Shown here piece after piece: positions 1-5,708 of a DNA stretch of 7,002 nt. The DNA is from an uncultured Muribaculaceae bacterium (GTDB lineage Bacteria > Bacteroidota > Bacteroidia > Bacteroidales > Muribaculaceae). The stretch is taken from contig CAJUCW010000063.1 of NCBI GenBank assembly GCA_910585275.1, positions 1 to 7,002 of the forward strand, read 5' to 3'. The notes below the pieces were generated by a model. It had not been told where the DNA came from and did not search any database. It saw only the letters and a list, made by a program, of their open reading frames with translations. Within the stretch, counting starts at the first letter, position 1. Each line of letters begins with the position of its first letter. A program made the position numbers and the translations under genes.

Positions 1-2540
1 CGTCTGTGACTGTTGCACAGACTAACGTGACCGGCAAAATCATCGACAGGGAGGACAATGAACCTCTTGTCGGGGCTTCGGTCATTGTCAAGGGTGCTGA
101 CGGCAAGATAAAGAAATTCGCCTCGTCAAAATCGGACGGCGGTTTCTCCATGACGATACCGTCAGTGAATAGCTGCCGTCTGGAGGTCACCATGATGAGC
201 TTCGCCAAGCAGTCTATTCCGCTTGACAGCGTGGATTTTCCGTTGACCGTTTATATGGAGCCGGGAACAACCTTACTCAAGGAAGTGACGGTAAAAGCCG
301 ACCGAATACGGGAGCAGGGCGATACCATCACCTACAATGTCGGCAGCTTCGCCCAACAACAGGACCGCTCAATCGGTGATGTACTGAAGCGTATGCCGGG
401 AATAGATGTGGCAAACAACGGCAAGATACAGTATCAGGGAGAGGACATCAACAAGTTCTACATCGAAGGCTCCGACCTTCTCGGCGGCAAATACGGCATA
501 GCCACCAACGGCATAAGCCATGACGACGTGGGCGCGGTCGAGGTAATGGAGAACCATCAGCCGATGCAGGTTTTGTCGGGCATATCATTCTCCGACAAGG
601 CGGCCATCAACCTCAAGCTGAAAAACAAGGCGAAAGCCACGTGGACTTTCCACGGCGATGCAGGAGGAGGCTGGTCGTGGCAACCTGAAGGAGCGATATG
701 GGACGGAGAACTGTTCGCAATGGCTGTAATGCCGGGATTTCAGAACATAACCACCCTCCGCACCAACAACACAGGCGAGAACCTTTCATCGTCAAGCACC
801 GATTTCTTCGCAGACCGCCGACAGACCGGACTCAGCCAGTATGTAGGTGTCGGTTTGCCCGGAGTGCCGTCACTAAGCGACAAACGGACGCTGTTCAACC
901 GCTCCTTCCTCGTATCGACCAACAGCCTGTGGAAACTGAAAAACGGTGAGTTCAAGGCAAACATAGATTATTCTTTCAACCGAGTGACAGCCGACGCCTC
1001 GAATATCACGACTTATTTTCTCGACGAAGGGAACCGCGTAATTACCGAAAACCGCAGCGGCACGGAGCATACCCACTCACTGAGCGGCAAGTTCATCTAT
1101 GAGCTTAACCAAAAGACGGCGTTCATCAACAACACGCTCCAGACAAATATAGACTGGAACGATGTGAGCCTCGCCACAACTGGGTCAATACCCAACGGAC
1201 AGTCCGCTGATCTGCCGGATTACTATATAAGCAACAAGTTCAAGATGATAAAGCGCTTCAAAGGCAAACATCTTGTGACATTCCAGAGCGTAAACGAATG
1301 GGAATCACTGCCGCAGGCGCTTAATCTTGACATGAATGGTGAGTTGTTCCGGCAAAAAATCTCCGACCACGCTTTCTATACCCATGAGAGCGCGGCATAC
1401 GCCTTCAATATAAATGGTGTGACGCTGAGCCTCGAAGGTGGCATAAATGGGTATCTGCGCTCGATGGACTCGCGGCTGCCGGACTTACCGGAGGAACTTC
1501 CGGGTCTGACTGAAAACGTGGTCAATACCAACTATCTCACCGTATATGCGACACCAAAGTTTGAATACTGGGTGCGCCGGGTGAATCTTTCGCTCAATCT
1601 GCCCGTAAGTTATGCCCATTATAACTTCGACAAGGCGATTGCAAACCGTGATGAAGTCTATTTCTCCCCGTCGCTCAGCTTCAACTGGAAGCCCAACAAC
1701 CGCTTTTCGGGTACATTGCGCGGAGGTCTGGGGCGCTCGCCGATGAATCTCAACCTTATCCATCCCGGACTCATAATGACGAACTACCGGACTCTGAAAT
1801 CGGGAGTGGATAATTTCTACAACTCGTCATCGCAGAACGTGTCGGCAAGCGTCAGCTACAAGCACACCCGCCACGGTCTGTTTGCCAACGGTATGGTGAT
1901 GCACTCATGGAGCCACGTTCCATATACTATGGCGCAGCAGCTTTATGGAGACTATGTGGTCTATAGTTACGCTGATGCCAGGAACGACGGCAAGATGCTT
2001 ATGGCGATGGGCAATATCGGAAAGACCCTCGACTTCATGCGCGGAAGCTGCAACGTGAACGGCTCGTTCAGCCGCAATGAATCGCATCTGCTTTCACAGC
2101 AGCAATCCGTCAACTCGGTCAGCACCGGCTGGAGTGTCGGCGGCAAAATCAACGGCAATCCATGCCGATGGTTCAGTTTCGATTACCGCATAGACTATTC
2201 CGACAGCCGCCTGACGATGAACGGACTTAGCGAATCATGGCTCTCGACGATGGAGAACGAACTGAGCCTGACGTTCATTCCACACCGCAAATGGCAATGG
2301 ACTGTCAGCGGCGAGCATTACCGCAACGAACTGACCGAACATAACTATAAGAACGTAGTGATGCTTGACACCAAGCTGACCTTTCAGCTCAACAAAAAGA
2401 TAGAGTTTGCCACATCGCTCACCAACATACTCAACAAACGAAGCTACAACTACACCACCTATTCGCAACTCTCATCTTTCGAGAGCCGGCGACAGCTCCG
2501 TGGCCGTCAACTCCTATTCTCTATAACCCTAAAAAAATAA
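1..2540 (+). CDS. TonB-dependent-receptor-like outer-membrane beta-barrel protein (5' end outside window)
   Basis: Probably an outer-membrane protein that takes up or binds an unknown ligand; nothing here names the substrate. The frame is already open at base 3, and the visible start reads S-V-T-V-A-Q-T-N-V-T, like the end of a signal peptide cut after VAQ. The GTG at 6 is therefore unlikely to be the start, and the gene begins left of the window. Numbering from base 6: residues about 8-88 are a carboxypeptidase-regulatory-like beta-sandwich (TGKIIDREDNEPLVGASV); about 105-210 are a plug-like region with DVLKRMPGIDV (125-135), FYIEG (151-155), GKYGIAT (161-167), VEVMENHQP (178-186) and SDKAAINLKLK (196-206); the rest is aromatic-rich alternating beta-barrel ending in LLFSITLKK. 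This plug pattern belongs to the Bacteroidota outer-membrane-barrel family often found beside GLPGLI-family genes rather than to classic SusC. No TonB box is visible. The stop is TAA at 2538-2540. Confidence 0.9.
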   Translation, partial: SVTVAQTNVTGKIIDREDNEPLVGASVIVKGADGKIKKFASSKSDGGFSMTIPSVNSCRLEVTMMSFAKQSIPLDSVDFPLTVYMEPGTTLLKEVTVKADRIREQGDTITYNVGSFAQQQDRSIGDVLKRMPGIDVANNGKIQYQGEDINKFYIEGSDLLGGKYGIATNGISHDDVGAVEVMENHQPMQVLSGISFSDKAAINLKLKNKAKATWTFHGDAGGGWSWQPEGAIWDGELFAMAVMPGFQNITTLRTNNTGENLSSSSTDFFADRRQTGLSQYVGVGLPGVPSLSDKRTLFNRSFLVSTNSLWKLKNGEFKANIDYSFNRVTADASNITTYFLDEGNRVITENRSGTEHTHSLSGKFIYELNQKTAFINNTLQTNIDWNDVSLATTGSIPNGQSADLPDYYISNKFKMIKRFKGKHLVTFQSVNEWESLPQALNLDMNGELFRQKISDHAFYTHESAAYAFNINGVTLSLEGGINGYLRSMDSRLPDLPEELPGLTENVVNTNYLTVYATPKFEYWVRRVNLSLNLPVSYAHYNFDKAIANRDEVYFSPSLSFNWKPNNRFSGTLRGGLGRSPMNLNLIHPGLIMTNYRTLKSGVDNFYNSSSQNVSASVSYKHTRHGLFANGMVMHSWSHVPYTMAQQLYGDYVVYSYADARNDGKMLMAMGNIGKTLDFMRGSCNVNGSFSRNESHLLSQQQSVNSVSTGWSVGGKINGNPCRWFSFDYRIDYSDSRLTMNGLSESWLSTMENELSLTFIPHRKWQWTVSGEHYRNELTEHNYKNVVMLDTKLTFQLNKKIEFATSLTNILNKRSYNYTTYSQLSSFESRRQLRGRQLLFSITLKK

Positions 2541-2616
2541 CAGAGATAGTTAAATTACACTTAGAAGCAAATTTTGTCAATGTAGTCCATTGTTAAAAAT
2601 ATATTATTCACAATCA

Positions 2617-2634
2617 CAAAAACGTCCGTTTTTG
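2617..2634. repeat. Short dyad CAAAAACG-TC-CGTTTTTG
   Basis: Two 8-base arms (2617-2624 and 2627-2634) pair perfectly around a two-base centre, 77 bases after the receptor stop codon. The A run before and T run after the core could act as a weak bidirectional transcription stop, but the GC part of the stem is only two pairs, so a chance dyad is possible. Confidence 0.3.
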
Positions 2635-2683
2635 AGAATGTCCGGCAACCGGGCTTCAGACAGCCTCAAGCCTATAAATATCC

Positions 2684-2744
2684 GTCTCAAAACCCATATC
2701 TAAATCAAGTTCTCTTTTCGTGAGAGAAGCTTGGTTTTAGAGAC
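2684..2744. repeat. Nested stem-loop
   Basis: Nested inverted repeats are directly visible. The outer stem pairs GTCTC (2684-2688) with GAGAC (2740-2744) and AAAAC (2689-2693) with GTTTT (2734-2738), with A2739 bulged. A one-sided 12-base internal loop (2694-2705) follows. The inner stem pairs CAAG (2706-2709) with CTTG (2730-2733) and TTCTCT (2710-2715) with AGAGAA (2723-2728), with G2729 bulged and loop TTTCGTG. The shape resembles a folded RNA more than a protein-binding palindrome. No promoter or conservation evidence shows that it is transcribed. Confidence 0.4.
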
Positions 2745-2754
2745 CCTTCAAAAT

Positions 2755-2804
2755 CGACTTCTTGCCATAAGTGGCATTTTTAACCCACTTATGGCAAGAA
2801 GTCG
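2755..2804. repeat. Hairpin H1 (20-bp perfect stem)
   Basis: A left arm at 2755-2774 and right arm at 2785-2804 are perfect reverse complements over 20 bp, with a 10-base T-rich loop (CATTTTTAAC). The 11 bases next to the loop read GCCATAAGTGG and are shared, with small changes, by H2-H4. The lower stem (CGACTTCTT) is unique to this copy. A stem of this length without G/C clamping or a T tract is not a typical terminator. Confidence 0.8.
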
Positions 2805-2833
2805 GTCTATAAAAAGAATTCTCAACACTCAAA

Positions 2834-2875
2834 TTTACCACCATACACCATATTTACCACCCCAGCAGTGGTAAA
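2834..2875. promoter_or_regulatory. 42-bp three-half-site element, copy A
   Basis: The half-site TTTACCAC occurs at 2834 and 2853 (19 bp apart, direct) and in inverted form, GTGGTAAA, at 2868 (15 bp further). This is exactly the spacing of copies B and C upstream of fic. The inverted pair forms a 9-bp-arm palindrome (2852-2860 with 2868-2876) around seven bases. On the - strand the outermost half-site runs into TAAATTTG (2830-2837), a good -7 match that would point at H1, but I see no TTTG at the right -33 distance. It lies about 250 bp beyond the fic stop codon, an odd place for a fic operator. Confidence 0.7.
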
Positions 2876-2882
2876 TTCAATC

Positions 2883-2935
2883 ACCGATTCATAGCTATAA
2901 GTGGCTTTTTATACCACTTATAGCTATGAATCGGT
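2883..2935. repeat. Hairpin H2 (22-bp perfect stem)
   Basis: Arms at 2883-2904 and 2914-2935 pair perfectly over 22 bp around the 9-base loop CTTTTTATA. The apex-proximal 11 bases are GCTATAAGTGG, matching the shared family motif; the lower stem (ACCGATTCATA) differs from the other copies, yet both arms match each other perfectly. It begins seven bases after the last base of copy A. Confidence 0.8.
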
Positions 2936-2961
2936 TCTTATGATAGCCTCCATCTCATCGA

Positions 2962-3007
2962 ATAATTAGCCATAAGTCCGTTTTCACACCCACTTATGGC
3001 TATTAAT
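2962..3007. repeat. Hairpin H3 (degenerate family member)
   Basis: The perfect core pairs TAGCCATAAGT (2967-2977) with ACTTATGGCTA (2992-3002), 11 bp. It extends outward with two mismatches to 2962/3007. The GTGG expected at the left apex is GTCC here, so the loop is enlarged to 14 bases (2978-2991) while the right side still shows CCCACTTA. It looks like a decaying copy of the H1/H2 type. Confidence 0.6.
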
Positions 3008-3061
3008 CAATGCTTAATACAGCTAAATCTTCATTCATCCCAATAACCATACCCTTCAATC

Positions 3062-3109
3062 GAATTGCGGCTAAAAGTGGTAAAGTAAGCCCACTTTTAG
3101 CCGCAATTC
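3062..3109. repeat. Hairpin H4 (19-bp perfect stem), just past fic
   Basis: Arms at 3062-3080 and 3091-3109 pair perfectly over 19 bp around the 10-base loop TAAAGTAAGC. The apex motif is GCTAAAAGTGG and the lower stem is GAATTGCG. It starts 17 bases past the fic stop codon in the direction of fic transcription and could mark or protect the fic 3' end, but no T tract follows in that direction. Its apex also contains GTGGTAAA (3077-3084), identical to the half-site of the 42-bp elements. Confidence 0.75.
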
Positions 3110-3126
3110 AAGATTATGCCATTCCA

Positions 3127-4218
3127 TTATCCTCGATGAAATCCCTTGCCGTATGATAAGGTATTTTTGGCATTCACCAACCATCCTCTCTTTTTACCTT
3201 CCGGTCGAGAGATATATTTTTTCTCTGCCAATGCGCTGATTTGCTTTTGTAGTGCGGATCTATTTATACCAAGAGCTACAGACATCTTATCCAATGTGAT
3301 ATTAGGATCCGACTGTAACAGAGAAAGAATTTTCCCTGGCGTTGCAGTGGAAAACTCTATGATATCACCTTCATACCACCAAGAGGAATTTTTATCCATG
3401 GATATAAACGAAATATATCCAACTACATCACTTAACAAAATTTTCTTCATGTGGTCAATAAAAGGCACAATGGCATCATATCCAGCATGCGCACCGTCTG
3501 ATGGGACCAAACCAACATTAGCATCCGCTTGAGCAAGGGCAGCTAAATAAGCAGATTTGTTTTTCGTCTTGACAACCATCATCGGCCACCCATGCTGTTT
3601 TAATATGAAATTGACCATAAGCCGGGCAATCCTTCCATTACCATCCTCAAACGGATGAATTCTAATATATCTGTAATGGAATATTGCAGCAAGCTCTATA
3701 GGTGAAAACTTATGCGACATAACGGCTTCATTATACCACTGAACCAAATCATACATGAGAGCTGGAGTCTCCTCCGGCGTTGCATAGTAAAACATTGCTC
3801 CGGATGGTGTCTTTACAGAATTAGGTCGTGTCTTGTATATACCTGCATGGACTGTATAACTGCTTATGACTCCAGAAGGAGACTTAACCGGGACCTCATA
3901 GTCTTCCCTAAGCATGACCTTATGTAATTGTCTAATGAAAGCTTCTGTCAATGGTTTTCCACTCAAAGCTTCATCCATCATAAGATTCAGGCACAAGTTA
4001 TGAGCTTTCATCTCTTCAAAATCCCTCATAGGAGCATTCCCAATTACCTCTCCAAATAGTAACAAGACTTCCGTCTGCCCATAAGTAAGGGTATTGCCCT
4101 CTATATGATTGCTGTTATAATTAAAGTCAAGCATAAATTTATTCTGCAACCTTAAAGTGTCCATCTCTGAAAGAGGTTGCAAAGATTTCCATTGCTCTAT
4201 TATATTTTGGAGTTCCAT
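3127..4218 (-). CDS. Class II Fic-domain protein with C-terminal winged helix (probable AMP transferase)
   Basis: Fic enzymes transfer AMP (or another nucleotide part) from a nucleotide to hydroxyl side chains of target proteins; the target here is unknown. The start is taken as the ATG at 4218 (363 aa, first residues MELQNIIEQW). The GTG at 4263 would add 15 residues but would start upstream of the predicted promoter's -7 box. Features from the ATG: an N-terminal inhibitory motif S-x-x-x-E-G (SNHIEGNT, Ser36, Glu40, Gly41), which makes this a self-inhibited class II Fic needing no separate antitoxin; a flap region around residues 115-135; the complete active-site loop HPFEDGNGR (His188 to Arg196); and a C-terminal winged helix-turn-helix (about 294-348, with LDKMSVALGINRSALQKQI). 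The winged helix suggests DNA binding, perhaps at the GTGGTAAA elements beside its promoter. The gene is AT-richer than the recombinase next to it. No missing key residue is seen. Confidence 0.93.
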   Translation of the reverse strand: MELQNIIEQWKSLQPLSEMDTLRLQNKFMLDFNYNSNHIEGNTLTYGQTEVLLLFGEVIGNAPMRDFEEMKAHNLCLNLMMDEALSGKPLTEAFIRQLHKVMLREDYEVPVKSPSGVISSYTVHAGIYKTRPNSVKTPSGAMFYYATPEETPALMYDLVQWYNEAVMSHKFSPIELAAIFHYRYIRIHPFEDGNGRIARLMVNFILKQHGWPMMVVKTKNKSAYLAALAQADANVGLVPSDGAHAGYDAIVPFIDHMKKILLSDVVGYISFISMDKNSSWWYEGDIIEFSTATPGKILSLLQSDPNITLDKMSVALGINRSALQKQISALAEKKYISRPEGKKRGWLVNAKNTLSYGKGFHRG

Positions 4219-4239
4219 ATTTATAATTATTATTCTCTG

Positions 4240-4271
4240 CAAAGATACAAAATTTACCACCACACTCCAAA
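4240..4271 (-). promoter_or_regulatory. fic promoter of Bacteroidota type
   Basis: On the - strand, TTTG (4268-4271) and TATCTTTG (4240-4247) are separated by 20 bases. This matches the Bacteroidota pattern TTTG then TAnnTTTG at about 19-21 bases. The -7 box ends 21 bases before the fic ATG, giving a short leader. One GTGGTAAA half-site of copy B (4253-4260) lies inside the spacer and a second overlaps the -33 box, so a protein bound there should block RNA polymerase. Confidence 0.75.
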
Positions 4272-4294
4272 TTTACCACCAATTTAGTGGTAAA
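4253..4294. promoter_or_regulatory. 42-bp three-half-site element, copy B (over the fic promoter)
   Basis: TTTACCAC at 4253 and 4272 and GTGGTAAA at 4287 repeat the 19 and 15 bp spacing of copies A and C. The inverted pair has 11-bp arms (4269-4279 and 4287-4297) around the seven bases CAATTTA. It covers the spacer and the -33 box of the fic promoter, as expected for an operator. Binding by the Fic winged helix or by the adjacent recombinase are both plausible; the sequence does not decide. Confidence 0.75.
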
Positions 4295-4307
4295 TTTAAG
4301 AATTAAT

Positions 4308-4349
4308 TTTACCACCTACATTTGAATTTACCACTTTGAAAGTGGTAAA
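4308..4349. promoter_or_regulatory. 42-bp three-half-site element, copy C (upstream of the recombinase)
   Basis: TTTACCAC at 4308 and 4327 and GTGGTAAA at 4342 keep the 19/15 bp spacing; copy C starts 55 bp after copy B. Its inverted pair is the longest of the three: 17-bp perfect arms (4320-4336 and 4340-4356) around TGA. A further partial half-site, GGTAAATTT (4364-4372), merges with the recombinase -7 box. The palindrome centre falls on a single base, unlike the two-base-overlap crossover centre of a serine-recombinase cutting site, so C fits an operator or accessory site better than a crossover site. Confidence 0.75.
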
Positions 4350-4365
4350 TTCAAATAATAAACGG

Positions 4366-4373
4366 TAAATTTG
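4366..4373 (+). promoter_or_regulatory. Possible -7 box of the recombinase promoter
   Basis: TAAATTTG matches the Bacteroidota -7 consensus TAnnTTTG and ends 15 bases before the recombinase ATG. There is no clear TTTG 19-21 bases upstream (the spot holds GTGGT of copy C), so an activator or a weak promoter would be implied. The leader would be only about ten bases. Confidence 0.45.
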
Positions 4374-4388
4374 ACCCTAAAAAACATC

Positions 4389-4964
4389 ATGACCATAGGA
4401 TATGCAAGGGTATCGACAACCGGACAGAACCTTGACGGGCAATGCGACAGTCTCCGGCAAGCCGGATGCGAAAGGATATACAGTGAGAAAATATCGGGAG
4501 CCAAGGCGCAGCGTCCGGAACTGGAGCGGATGCTCGACGCTTTGAGGGAAGGGGACACAGTGGTTATAACGGAACTGACCCGGCTGGGTCGATCCGTCAA
4601 GGAACTGTTCGCCATCATCGAGAGAGTGCATGAAGCCGGAGCCTCGATAAAGTCTCTACGTGAGACATGGCTCGACACCACAACACCACAGGGCAACCTG
4701 CTCTTCACAATCTTCGCCGGACTCTCCCAGTTCGAGAGAGACCTCATAAGGCAGCGCACCAAGGCCGGACTTGAGGCGGCAAGGGCTCGGGGTCGCAACG
4801 GAGGTCGTCCCAAAGCATCCTCCGGCAAGATAGAGACAGCACTGAAGATGTATGACTCAAAGCTGCACACCATAGCCGATATAACCGATGCTACAGGAAT
4901 AAGCCGCGCCACTCTCTACCGGGCTATCGAAGAACGCAAGGGGAATAAATCAATAAACAACTAA
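4389..4964 (+). CDS. Small serine recombinase (resolvase/invertase family)
   Basis: It cuts and rejoins DNA at short paired sites through a phosphoserine link; family members resolve plasmid or transposon dimers or invert promoter segments. The ATG at 4389 gives 191 aa, the usual length of the small class. The catalytic domain (about 1-135) shows YARVSTTGQ with nucleophile Ser9 and Arg7, then ELTRLGRS with Glu62, Arg65 and Arg68, and FERDLIRQRTKAGL at the start of the long dimer helix (115-128). After GRNGGRP (135-141) comes the C-terminal helix-turn-helix (about 147-181, ISRATLYRAI). All key residues are present. It diverges from fic across copies B and C and converges on the mob gene with a 21-base gap. 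Resolvase genes often lie next to their own binding sites in a divergent control region, which matches this layout, but resolvase and invertase roles cannot be told apart here. The upstream TTG at 4371 lies within the -7 box and is an unlikely start. Confidence 0.92.
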   Translation: MTIGYARVSTTGQNLDGQCDSLRQAGCERIYSEKISGAKAQRPELERMLDALREGDTVVITELTRLGRSVKELFAIIERVHEAGASIKSLRETWLDTTTPQGNLLFTIFAGLSQFERDLIRQRTKAGLEAARARGRNGGRPKASSGKIETALKMYDSKLHTIADITDATGISRATLYRAIEERKGNKSINN

Positions 4965-4980
4965 ACAAATATTTATTGAT
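4949..4980. terminator. Possible shared terminator dyad between convergent genes
   Basis: ATCAATAAA (4949-4957) and TTTATTGAT (4972-4980) are perfect 9-bp inverted arms around a 14-base loop. They straddle the recombinase stop and end just before the stop codon of the mob reading frame. The stem is nearly all A/T and no T tract is seen, so termination is only a suggestion based on position. Confidence 0.25.
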
Positions 4981-4985
4981 ACACA

Positions 4986-5708
4986 TCACATCTTCATGCC
5001 ACGCCTCGGAGTGTCCGGTTTCTGCCGACGCTGCTCTTCCTCCTGTCTCCTCTTCAGACCGAGGGCTTCCGTTACCTTAGCCCATATCTGCTTGAAGAAG
5101 TCTGCTATCCGCATCCCGCACATCGAGATAAAAGTGTCCTTCCCCCGGTTCTCCATCCTTACATCGACCTCCTGATAAAAATCCTCCGGAATTTCCCTGC
5201 CGTTGGAAGGGTCAGTCCATTTGCGGGGAGCGAATCTCAATGTCTCCCCACCGAGTATCTTGTCTTGCCAGTCTGGTCTATGTATCCCTATAGAAACGAG
5301 CTCCTCCAGCAGCCTCGCCTCCACAGGATGCCTCCGGGCAAGTGCCGACTGCGAAAACGAAACGGTATCCTTCAGACGCTCCATGCCTGCTTCCGCCCTC
5401 TCTCTTGCCTTCCGTTCCTTCTCCGTCTCATTCCTCTCCTTCTGAATATCGGTGTCCTTGCTTGAGACGAGCAGCTTGAGTCCGGCATTCTCCTTCGCCA
5501 GCTTCTCGACATCCTTCTTCGCCCAGAAACTTATAGACGCACTGTTGATACGTTCAAGAGCCTCCGACTCTATCCTCGCCACTTCGCTTTCCCTGCTGTC
5601 ATACGATGCCAGCAACCTGTCGGCTGAAAGCTCGACGCCCTCAAGATACTCGTTGGCGGTAAACAGTGTGTCGAACCTAACCTGTTCCTTTTCAATCCTG
5701 GGCCTCAA
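4986..5708 (-). CDS. C-terminal coiled-coil part of a MobV relaxase, out of frame with the N-terminal part
   Basis: 240 codons are open from a TTG at 5708. The first ATG codon is residue 109, and the codon just before the TTG is a TGA stop in this frame, so this is a poor free-standing gene. The sequence is charged and heptad-like (ERNETEKERKARERAEAG), followed by a mixed C-terminal region (RPDWQDKILGGETLRFAP) and a basic tail ending RRGMKM. The upstream frame ends in the same kind of coiled coil, and together they would make a protein of about 550 residues. Most likely this is the rest of the MobV protein separated by loss of one base. The alternative is a translationally coupled second gene: the TTG and the upstream TGA overlap as TTGA. 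It probably does not work alone; no enzyme motif is seen. Confidence 0.65.
   Translation of the reverse strand: MRPRIEKEQVRFDTLFTANEYLEGVELSADRLLASYDSRESEVARIESEALERINSASISFWAKKDVEKLAKENAGLKLLVSSKDTDIQKERNETEKERKARERAEAGMERLKDTVSFSQSALARRHPVEARLLEELVSIGIHRPDWQDKILGGETLRFAPRKWTDPSNGREIPEDFYQEVDVRMENRGKDTFISMCGMRIADFFKQIWAKVTEALGLKRRQEEEQRRQKPDTPRRGMKM

Larger units (their letters stand above)
2541..3126. other. Gene-free intergenic region rich in inverted repeats
   Basis: This 586-bp stretch separates the 3' end of the receptor gene from the 3' end of fic, which runs on the opposite strand. I see no convincing protein gene in it. It holds a small dyad at 2617-2634, a nested stem-loop at 2684-2744, hairpins H1-H4 and one copy of the 42-bp three-half-site element (2834-2875). 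None of the hairpins is followed by a clear T tract on either strand, so ordinary rho-independent termination does not explain them. Since both flanking genes end here, it may also hold the boundary between host chromosome and acquired DNA; no target duplication was identified. Confidence 0.7.

Noticed and set aside
2755..3109. CRISPR array or integron attC cassettes
   Set aside because: Units are spaced irregularly (centres about 130, 75 and 101 bp apart), stems are not identical repeats, and no Cas genes or attC core motifs are seen.
2755..3109. Rho-independent terminators
   Set aside because: Stems are AT-rich and no T tract follows on either strand; four in one gap would also be excessive.
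3146..3532. + strand frame opposite fic
   Set aside because: Lies wholly within the intact fic gene on the other strand and shows no domain.
4219..4263. GTG start adding 15 residues to Fic
   Set aside because: It lies upstream of the predicted -7 box and overlaps the repeat element; the ATG at 4218 starts a typical Fic N-terminus.
2834..4349. Invertible promoter segment between copies A and B/C
   Set aside because: The three-half-site elements have the same orientation, which would give deletion, not inversion.
4328..4912. - strand frame (194 codons) opposite the recombinase
   Set aside because: Antisense to a gene with all catalytic motifs; serine-rich shadow translation with no family signature.
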